Positions 6,052-11,217 of a stretch of 11,217 nucleotides of DNA are shown here, piece by piece. Made by a program: the position numbers and the translations under genes. Within the stretch, counting starts at the first letter, position 1. Each line of letters starts with the position of its first letter. Location: assembly GCA_003641405.1 (NCBI GenBank), contig QNAF01000059.1:1-11217 (forward strand). The letters are read 5' to 3'. The notes below the pieces were generated by a model that was not told where the DNA came from, did no database searches, and saw only the letters and a program-made list of their open reading frames with translations. The stretch comes from Candidatus Zixiibacteriota bacterium. Its GTDB lineage: Bacteria > Zixibacteria > MSB-5A5 > GN15 > FEB-12.

Positions 6052-8197
6052 TGCTTCGCTGACAGTGGCGATTGCGGGGAACCCGAATTCGGGCAAGACT
6101 ACTATTTTCAATAATTTGACTGGGGCTAACCAGCATGTCGGCAACTATCCCGGTGTTACGGTGGAGAAGAAGGAAGGCTGGCTGGACCTTGATGGTCGTC
6201 GGCTGAAACTGGTTGATCTTCCGGGTACTTACTCTTTGTCGGCCCACTCTATCGAGGAAGTAGTCGCTCGTAACTACATTATTGAGCAGAAGCCCGATGT
6301 GGTCATCGACGTTGTTGATGCTTCCAATATTGAAAGAAATCTCTACCTGACAACGCAGCTTCTCGAACTGGATGTTCCGGTTGTGTTGGCGCTGAATATG
6401 AGCGATCAGGCAGAGAAGCGCGGTATCATAACGGATCACAAGCTTCTTTCTCAGCTTCTCGGTGTGGCTTCAGTACCGACTGTTGGCAACAAGAAGAAGG
6501 GGATGCAGGAACTGTTGAAAGCAGCCATAGCGGTAGCTGACAATCAGGATGTCTATCAACCCTTTACAGTCAATTATGGGAAAGAGTTCGAGCAGGAACT
6601 GGAAACACTGACGCAGTTGGTGGAACAAGACAACAGTGTGATTGGGAATTGTCCGCCACGGTGGGTGGCGTTGAAGCTTCTGGAAGATGACCCTGAAGTA
6701 ATCAAGAAGGTCGGGCAGCAGAAAACGGCCGCCGCGATTTTTGCGGCTGCGGACGAGTCCCGCGAGCGTCTTGAGGCACTCCTGGGAGAAGCACCATCAG
6801 CGGTTATCTCAGATCGGCGCTACGGTTTTATCAGTGGAGCCTGTTCGGAAGCCGTCCAGTTTTCCGGCGAGAAACGCCACAGTGTGTCCGACACTATCGA
6901 CCTGATGCTCATTCACCCCAGCCTGGGGCTTCCAATCTTCGCTTTCCTGATGTGGATGATGTTTACGTTGACGTTCACGCTTGGCAAGATGCCGATGGAG
7001 TGGATAGAGTGGGGTGTCGGTGTCCTTGCAGGTTTTGCGAGATCGGTATTGCCGGAGGGTCTGCTCAGTTCACTGATCGTAGATGGCATTATCGCGGGCG
7101 TCGGTGGTGTGATCGTGTTTCTTCCAAACATCGTTCTCTTGTTTCTTGCTATAGCCATCCTGGAAGACACCGGGTACATGGCTCGGGCTGCTTTTGTTAT
7201 GGACCGTATCATGCACCGGATAGGGTTGCATGGGAAATCGTTCATTCCGATGCTGATCGGTTTTGGCTGCACGGTCCCGGCATACATGGGAGCCAGGATA
7301 ATCGAGGATCGCAGTGATCGATTGGTGACCATGCACGCCACCGGTTTCATGAGTTGTGGTGCCCGCCTGCCGGTGTATATTCTCGTGTGTGGGGCTTTCT
7401 GGCCGGAGAACGCAGGGAATGTCGTTTTCTCGATTTACGCCCTGGGCGTGTTGGTGGCAGTCGGCACCATAAAGCTCCTTCGGGGTACGCGTTTCAGAGG
7501 GATGTCAGAGCCGTTCATCATGGAGCTGCCGCCCTACCGGGTACCGACTGTTCGCAGTCTGGTAATCCACATGTGGGAACGATCCTGGATGTACATTCGC
7601 AAAGCCGGTACGATCATTCTGGCGTTCTCGATTATCATGTGGGTGCTGATGACATTTCCACGACTGGACAGCTACAGCCAGGACTATCATGTCCTGATCG
7701 ATGATGCGACCGCGTCTTACGAAGTGGGAAACATGTCCGATACGGAATTAGATTCACTTGTCACCGGCTATGAAAGTGCCATGGCGGCGGAGAGTATCAG
7801 GAACAGTCTCATGGGGCGATTCGGCATGTTGATTGAGCCGGCTATTGAGCCGCTTGGCTTCGACTGGCGCATGGGGGTTGCGCTTATTTCGGGGTTCGCG
7901 GCTAAAGAGGTAGTTGTGTCCACGATGGGGACTGTCTACGGTGTGGGGGAAGTTGACGAAGAATCCGGCTCGCTCCGAGGGAGACTTGCCGGTGATCCAC
8001 TCTATTCGCCGCTTATTGCATATGCCTTTCTTGTGTTTGTGTTGCTGTATATTCCCTGTATGGCCGCAATGGCGGTATTCCTGCGAGAGACAGGTTCGTT
8101 CAAGGAATTGGCATTCCAGATAGGCTATACGACCGGGCTGGCATGGGTTATGGCCTTTGTGGTGTACCAGGGTGGGAGACTGCTGGGACTTGACTGA
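6038..8197 (+). CDS. feoB: Ferrous iron transport protein B, GTPase-coupled Fe(II) permease
   Basis: FeoB is an inner-membrane protein that imports Fe(II). From TTG 6038 the product is 719 aa, close to usual. The N-terminal G domain has G1 GNPNSGKT (14-21), a G2 threonine in GVTVEKK (near 41), G3 DLPG (60-63), G4 NMSD (120-123) and G5 SVPT (from 145), followed by a helical GDI-like region to about 290. The membrane half begins near the LMLIHPSLGLPIFAFLMW segment. It contains the first gate motif GFGCTVPAYMGAR with the conserved Cys411, the MSCGARLPVYILV helix, and the second gate motif FAAKEVVVSTMGTVYG (from 620). TTG 6038 is chosen because AGGA (6031-6034) lies just upstream, it gives a family-like N-terminus, and the only earlier in-frame start, TTG 5999, lies well inside feoA; the spacing to AGGA is short, so the exact start is uncertain. 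An inserted hydrophilic loop (about 552-580) separates two membrane segments. Confidence 0.97.
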   Translation: MKQTDASLTVAIAGNPNSGKTTIFNNLTGANQHVGNYPGVTVEKKEGWLDLDGRRLKLVDLPGTYSLSAHSIEEVVARNYIIEQKPDVVIDVVDASNIERNLYLTTQLLELDVPVVLALNMSDQAEKRGIITDHKLLSQLLGVASVPTVGNKKKGMQELLKAAIAVADNQDVYQPFTVNYGKEFEQELETLTQLVEQDNSVIGNCPPRWVALKLLEDDPEVIKKVGQQKTAAAIFAAADESRERLEALLGEAPSAVISDRRYGFISGACSEAVQFSGEKRHSVSDTIDLMLIHPSLGLPIFAFLMWMMFTLTFTLGKMPMEWIEWGVGVLAGFARSVLPEGLLSSLIVDGIIAGVGGVIVFLPNIVLLFLAIAILEDTGYMARAAFVMDRIMHRIGLHGKSFIPMLIGFGCTVPAYMGARIIEDRSDRLVTMHATGFMSCGARLPVYILVCGAFWPENAGNVVFSIYALGVLVAVGTIKLLRGTRFRGMSEPFIMELPPYRVPTVRSLVIHMWERSWMYIRKAGTIILAFSIIMWVLMTFPRLDSYSQDYHVLIDDATASYEVGNMSDTELDSLVTGYESAMAAESIRNSLMGRFGMLIEPAIEPLGFDWRMGVALISGFAAKEVVVSTMGTVYGVGEVDEESGSLRGRLAGDPLYSPLIAYAFLVFVLLYIPCMAAMAVFLRETGSFKELAFQIGYTTGLAWVMAFVVYQGGRLLGLD

Positions 8198-8211
8198 CAG
8201 GGTAGAGATGT

Positions 8212-8379
8212 ATGTTTGAGTATCTGGTGATAGCTGTCTTGTTCGGTTGGGCTGTTTGGTTCCTGTACAAACAGTTCCGCGCCGATGTCTGCAACCATGG
8301 CTGCGACAGTGCTGGTTGCTCCGGCTGTAGCCTGTCTCCTATCAGCAGAGAACGTTCAGGGGAAGATTGTGACTCATAA
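8212..8379 (+). CDS. FeoB-associated Cys-rich membrane protein
   Basis: This 55-aa frame starts at ATG 8212, 14 bp after the feoB stop. Residues 5-22 are one hydrophobic, aromatic-rich membrane helix. They are followed by a cytosolic-type tail with Cys27, Cys31, Cys36, Cys39 and Cys53, spaced C-x3-C-x4-C-x2-C. That layout (one N-terminal helix and a cysteine cluster, directly after feoB) is the pattern of the small FeoB-associated Cys-rich proteins, which may play the role FeoC has in enterobacteria. The cysteines could bind Fe(II), an Fe-S cluster or zinc. An ATG 4 bp upstream (8208) leads to a stop after three codons and is not used. The last 6 bp overlap the end of the convergent minus-strand gene. 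Confidence 0.85.
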   Translation: MFEYLVIAVLFGWAVWFLYKQFRADVCNHGCDSAGCSGCSLSPISRERSGEDCDS

Positions 8380-9432
8380 CTTATCCTCCCGGTAGATGAT
8401 GTACGCCTTGCGTCCGGTAGTATATGCAATCTTCTTTCCGTCTGGGGAGTACCTTGGGGGAGTTCCTGCGTCGAGACCAGTGAGAGCACCCAGATCCGTA
8501 AATTCGTTAGTCGCGTAATTGAATGTACACATTCTATCAACAACATATGGCTCCTTTCCTTCGCAGGCCTGAAGGAAGAGCAACTCCTCAAGTCTTGGGT
8601 TGAAAGTAGGAAAGTAGTAGGAGCAACCTACCGTGTGCGCTGGCGGGTCGCCTGCGAAGTCATCGACATATGTTGTGGAACTGTCGGTCAAGTCGGTAAG
8701 TATCCCACGAGTGAATGTGTGCGATAGGTCAGCGGAGACAAGATGCTCGCGTATGTGAAACGGGAGACGGTGACCACATTGTTTTATTGAGTCTGTCTGG
8801 TAGAGGCTACGGATCTGGAAGTCGCCGGTACCATCAACTATGGTAGCATAGACATGTTCCCCGGCAAGTGCGTCCTTGTCGGTGGAAAACGACTTGTTCT
8901 CAGAACGGAATTTCCTGCTCTCCCGCTGTTCCACTTCAGTGCCGTCTTTTCGACCGGTCGCACTTATGACCCTATAGTAGGCGTTTCTCTCAAGAGAGAG
9001 AAATGGTCCCTCAAACCACTCCGAGCCAGGCACCAAAAAATCCCGTGTTTTCCAGTACACCTCCATGATGACCTCATCACCCGTCGCGATGTTGTACAAG
9101 ATAAGCTGATTAAGAGCAGAGTCTGTCTTTCGACTCCTATCCTCGAGGCGCACTGCGATATCCTGATCCGAAACCCACTCGTGTCTATAGGGCGACAGAT
9201 CGTGGATTGAGGACACCTCGTGGCTGTTGCCCAGGGTGTCGGAGATCATCAGGTGGTTGTTGGCAAAATACGCCAGCATGGTGCCGTCAGGTGACCATCT
9301 TACTGACACAGCACAGCCAGCCGTTTTTGCAGGGCCGACCTCAATGACTCTGGTGATTTCGTAGTCTGCTGCAAGAGTGCTGCTTGCGGTAACAGCCAGC
9401 ACCCCTACCAACGCGATTAGTAGTACTTTCAT
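8374..9432 (-). CDS. Secreted beta-propeller-like protein (TolB/PD40-type repeats)
   Basis: The 352-aa product starts at ATG 9432-9430 with a strong ribosome site on the minus strand (AGGGAG, 7 nt upstream); the frame stays open further upstream but the signal peptide fixes the start. MKVLLIALVGVLAVTASSTLA is a clean Sec signal with cleavage after Ala21 or Ala22, giving a periplasmic or exported protein. Two motifs typical of TolB/WD40-like PD40 blades are visible: RWSPDGTMLAYF (45-56) near the start and YSPDGKKIAY (328-337) near the end, with strand-rich sequence between, consistent with a propeller closed by its ends. The middle blades are degenerate. The substrate or partner is unknown. 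It follows the nitroreductase by 94 bp on the same strand. Its stop (TCA at 8374-8376 on the plus strand) lies inside the last codons of the FeoB-associated gene. Confidence 0.8.
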   Translation of the reverse strand: MKVLLIALVGVLAVTASSTLAADYEITRVIEVGPAKTAGCAVSVRWSPDGTMLAYFANNHLMISDTLGNSHEVSSIHDLSPYRHEWVSDQDIAVRLEDRSRKTDSALNQLILYNIATGDEVIMEVYWKTRDFLVPGSEWFEGPFLSLERNAYYRVISATGRKDGTEVEQRESRKFRSENKSFSTDKDALAGEHVYATIVDGTGDFQIRSLYQTDSIKQCGHRLPFHIREHLVSADLSHTFTRGILTDLTDSSTTYVDDFAGDPPAHTVGCSYYFPTFNPRLEELLFLQACEGKEPYVVDRMCTFNYATNEFTDLGALTGLDAGTPPRYSPDGKKIAYTTGRKAYIIYREDKL

Positions 9433-9526
9433 AGAATATCTCCCTTTTGTCGTTGCGGCTGTTGGAAGACACTCGTACTTGGTGCACGGAGCATTACCAG
9501 CCACACATTTGCACCCCAAGACAAAT

Positions 9527-10462
9527 TCACTCAGTGCCCTCGCCAGCCGAAGAGTACTCCTTGAACCACGTGAATCCACGTTCTTCCATGATTTTCAGAT
9601 AGCCCGTGTTTCTTTCAGGCATCAGGTCAGCGGTGTAGTGTAGTCCAAAATACCGTTGGACCGGGCTGATATAACCCCGTCTCCTGATTTTTTCAATACA
9701 GCGGGTGGCAAGACCCTGTGAATGGACTTTCCTGCAAACGCGGGAGATATCATCGAGGCGCTCATCAGTAGGTTCCACTTTCAGGTCAGGATACTTCCGG
9801 TCGAATGCTCTAAGTAGCTCGTCGTCAGGCAGCTCGTGATACTTCTCATTATGCACGATTGTATCAACTCCCAGCTTTTTCCTGGGGGCGGGCCGCCTTT
9901 TGGGATAACCGATACAGAGTAGTACTACCGGGAAAACGCCTTGGGGTAACTCCAATAGCTCGCAGGTCTTTCGGATGGATTCGGTAACAGTGCCAATGTA
10001 GACACTCCCGAGATCCATGGCGTCTGCCGCAGTGCATATGTTCTGTGCGGCAATGATGCAGTCCTGGAAAGAAATCCAGAAATGACGAAACGAAGCGGTG
10101 GCCGTGAAAGGAGCATCTTCGAGCTCGGCCCAGCGCTGGAGGCGTCGCCAGTCGAGGCAGAACATGAGGTTGACCGGTGCCGTGGCAATGAAATCCTGGG
10201 AATTCCACTCAGCCAGCTTCTTTCTGGTTTCGGCGTTCTCGACCTTGATGATTGAGTAGGGTTGAAGATTCCCGCCAGTGGCAGCATGATCTCCGGCCTC
10301 AAGTACTTGACGAAGAATCTCTGGTGGCACTTTCCTGTCAGTAAAGCTGCGGCAGGTGGATCGTTCCAGGAGCAACCGGATTGTCTCATTAGGGTAGGCT
10401 ATCGTGCCTGTCTCTCCGACTCCGTGGTGGGAGGGTATGTCATTTTGATTACTATCGCCCAT
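9527..10462 (-). CDS. Nitroreductase family flavoprotein (NfsA-like) with C-terminal extension
   Basis: These enzymes bind FMN and use NAD(P)H to reduce nitroaromatics, quinones or related acceptors. The 311-aa product has the family start RSTCRSFTDRKVPPEIL (34-50), GDHAATGGNLQPYSIIKVEN (57-76), the AAxxICTAADAMDLGSVYIG segment (138-157) and the cofactor-side RKKLGVDTIVHNEKY (194-208) seen in NfsA-like members. The start is ATG 10462-10460, with AGGAGG 4 nt upstream on the minus strand. NfsA-type enzymes are usually about 240 aa. Here roughly 90 more residues follow, ending in an aromatic-rich segment (YISPVQRYFGLHYTADLMPE and onward to GFTWFKEY). This resembles the longer forms found in some bacteria, but its role is unknown to me. 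The physiological substrate cannot be inferred from the neighbourhood. Confidence 0.87.
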   Translation of the reverse strand: MGDSNQNDIPSHHGVGETGTIAYPNETIRLLLERSTCRSFTDRKVPPEILRQVLEAGDHAATGGNLQPYSIIKVENAETRKKLAEWNSQDFIATAPVNLMFCLDWRRLQRWAELEDAPFTATASFRHFWISFQDCIIAAQNICTAADAMDLGSVYIGTVTESIRKTCELLELPQGVFPVVLLCIGYPKRRPAPRKKLGVDTIVHNEKYHELPDDELLRAFDRKYPDLKVEPTDERLDDISRVCRKVHSQGLATRCIEKIRRRGYISPVQRYFGLHYTADLMPERNTGYLKIMEERGFTWFKEYSSAGEGTE

Positions 10463-10529
10463 GTTTCCTCCTGCTCATCGTATCCAAACCGGTCAAGTCA
10501 GTTCTCTAAGACATTGCTACTTACGTTGC

Positions 10530-10556
10530 AGTATACAAATCGAGTGGCGTGTGCAA
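10530..10556 (-). promoter_or_regulatory. Possible promoter of the nitroreductase gene
   Basis: On the minus strand, TATACT (plus 10530-10535) is a good -10 box. TTGCAC (plus 10551-10556) could be the -35 box, but the 15-bp spacing is short. Transcription would begin near 10523, about 60 nt before the start codon. Confidence 0.35.
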
Positions 10557-10645
10557 CAGCGCAAAGCAGCAAACGGTTGATTCTGGTGTCACTTTTGCCT
10601 TATTCTTGCGCACAGGACGACTATGGATCAAACAAAACTTGTGCG

Positions 10646-10667
10646 CGGCACATGTTCACATGTGCCG
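10646..10667. repeat. Perfect 10-bp palindrome CGGCACATGT-TC-ACATGTGCCG
   Basis: Two exact inverted 10-mers separated by 2 bp, about 185 bp upstream of the nitroreductase start. The symmetry and size would suit a dimeric regulator's operator or a hairpin. Directly beside it (10674-10697) lies an 8-of-9 inverted repeat whose right half shares TGGACATCTGCC with 4927-4938, so this palindrome may belong to the repeat island rather than to gene control. Confidence 0.65.
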
Positions 10668-10717
10668 TATCATCTGGTAGATCTGGACATCTGCCAGACA
10701 CAGTGTGGTCAGATCCC

Positions 10718-10746
10718 AACCCACCTGAAGGGTTTGTTGAAAAAGT
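10718..10746 (+). repeat. Dispersed repeat module A, copy 3
   Basis: AACCCACCTGAAGGG (10718-10732) followed by TTTGTTGAAAAAG resembles 2439-2466 in layout (stem, GGGTTTGTTGAAAAA). The first 15 bases recur exactly, inverted, at 5159-5173. The base content between 10463 and 10936 is otherwise repeat DNA and a possible promoter; no gene is supported there. Confidence 0.75.
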
Positions 10747-10760
10747 CCTCTCCTTAAGTT

Positions 10761-10803
10761 GAGTCAGGTCCTTTCCCGCCAAAGGCGGGATGAGACCTGA
10801 CTC
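10761..10803. repeat. Nested cruciform unit 1
   Basis: Outer arms GAGTCAGGTC (10761-10770) and GACCTGACTC (10794-10803) are exact reverse complements. Inside them TCCCGCC (10774-10780) and GGCGGGA (10784-10790) form a second perfect inverted repeat around AAA. The two stems are coaxial, separated by only 3 bp on each side. Confidence 0.9.
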
Positions 10804-10824
10804 TATTCTGTGACATAACGTCAC

Positions 10825-10872
10825 GTGTCGGGTCACAATCTCCCGCCTAGGCGGGAAATCAGGACCCGACAC
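10825..10872. repeat. Nested cruciform unit 2
   Basis: Outer arms GTGTCGGGTC (10825-10834) and GACCCGACAC (10863-10872) are exact reverse complements. Inside, TCCCGCC-TA-GGCGGGA (10841-10856) is a perfect palindrome with the same heptamers as unit 1. A short hairpin GTGAC-ATAAC-GTCAC (10810-10824) abuts its left end. The outer arms differ from unit 1 at two positions yet stay fully self-complementary. Confidence 0.9.
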
Positions 10873-10884
10873 AACGCTGCTATG

Positions 10885-10919
10885 GGGTTCATCAACAGGC
10901 CCTGAAAGGCGGGCCACCC
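10885..10919 (-). repeat. Dispersed repeat module A, copy 4 (inverted)
   Basis: Read on the minus strand this gives GGGTGGCCCGCC, TTTCAGGGCC, then TGTTGATGAACC, the inverted partner of the TGTTGA module at 10718-10746. Together the two copies bracket the paired nested cruciforms, the same overall plan as the island at 2431-2585. Confidence 0.7.
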
Positions 10920-10935
10920 TTCTGAGAAGTTCTGG

Positions 10936-11217
10936 TCAGCCAGTTGTCATGCTGAGCTTGTCGAAGCATGGTGCGTCGTTTGGTCGCCTCACCCTTCGAC
11001 AACAGGCTGTGTCGCAATTGGTTTTAGTTGAGAGTGGGATGTTTGGTTGATATGTTATGATTCCAAGGCGTGAGTCAGCAAGGAGCGTAGGGAATGGAAC
11101 ATCCTCCTTGATCTCCCAGCAGGTACCATCATTCCAATCGGGGATAACGGCGCCACAACCAGCATTCCACCAGCCCCAAGCACCAGCGGGTACATATGAT
11201 GCTGTGTCCAGACAAAT
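10936..11217 (-). CDS. Hypothetical protein, C-terminal fragment (5' end outside window)
   Basis: On the minus strand a frame is open from the right edge to TGA (plus 10936-10938), giving 93 codons with no start in the window. Residues 1-72 have protein-like composition rich in Trp, Gly and Pro (e.g. VPAGAWGWWNAGCGAVIPDW) with several cysteines, as in exported proteins; I recognise no family. From about residue 73 the frame enters repeat module B and becomes Cys/Arg-rich (CCRRVRRPNDAPCFDK), so the last ~20 residues are repeat-encoded. The evidence that it is real is the uninterrupted frame and the sharp change in composition at the repeat boundary. Confidence 0.5.
   Translation of the reverse strand: MCLDTASYVPAGAWGWWNAGCGAVIPDWNDGTCWEIKEDVPFPTLLADSRLGIITYQPNIPLSTKTNCDTACCRRVRRPNDAPCFDKLSMTTG
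10945..10999 (+). repeat. Module B, second copy
   Basis: These 55 bp match 4986-5040 at 51 positions, same orientation, all differences being C/T changes. The core is TGTCATGCTGAGC followed by TGTCGAAGCATGG and, later, CACCCTTCGA. Read on the minus strand, it encodes part of the tail of the gene at the right edge. Confidence 0.88.

Noticed and set aside
8208..8219. ATG at 8208 as start of a post-feoB gene
   Set aside because: It reaches a stop after three codons (ATG TAT GTT TGA); the ATG at 8212 opens the Cys-rich membrane protein.
10262..10762. Plus-strand open frame of 166 codons antisense to the nitroreductase start
   Set aside because: It runs antisense through the nitroreductase 5' end, its promoter region and repeat DNA, with no protein-like motif.

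Overview
This is a protein-coding window of roughly 50% GC from a Gram-negative-type bacterium. A lipoprotein with a lipobox and three or four exported proteins suggest a diderm cell. The set of ferrous-iron import genes, an AdhE-like CoA-acylating aldehyde dehydrogenase and an NfsA-like nitroreductase would suit an anaerobe or facultative anaerobe. The overall style (modular secreted proteins, Fur-FeoAB, many mosaic intergenic repeats) recalls uncultured FCB-type lineages such as Zixibacteria. That taxonomic hint is an impression, not something the sequence proves. I see no rRNA, tRNA, CRISPR array, transposase or phage gene.

Layout, left to right. (1) The C-terminal end of a probable RtcB RNA ligase runs in from the left edge and ends inside an intergenic repeat. 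(2) A 591-aa secreted protein of four tandem modules follows; its gene is bracketed by a 36-bp inverted repeat. (3) Possible terminators and a hairpin-rich repeat element come next. (4) A stand-alone CoA-acylating aldehyde dehydrogenase has a good sigma70-like promoter. (5) A 204-aa lipoprotein of unknown function follows. (6) Next is a ~290-bp repeat mosaic. (7) The operon fur-feoA-feoB-(small Cys-rich FeoB-associated protein) has a perfect palindromic Fur-box-like operator over the promoter -10. (8) On the minus strand, an NfsA-type nitroreductase is followed by a secreted beta-propeller-like protein whose stop overlaps the end of the Feo operon. (9) A second, very palindromic repeat mosaic follows. 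(10) At the right edge is the C-terminal end of a minus-strand hypothetical protein, which also ends inside a repeat.

The clearest functional unit is the iron operon. FeoB is the GTPase-gated Fe(II) permease, FeoA its cytosolic SH3-like partner, and the 55-aa membrane/Cys protein a FeoB-associated accessory. Fur, encoded first, probably represses all four genes including itself when iron is sufficient. Other genes are singletons or pairs with no evident shared pathway.

The most unusual material is intergenic. At least four repeat islands (about 200-321, 2431-2585, 4919-5173, 10646-10999) share short modules in different combinations and orientations. They contain nested inverted repeats, and at both window edges they supply the last codons and the stop codon of the neighbouring gene.
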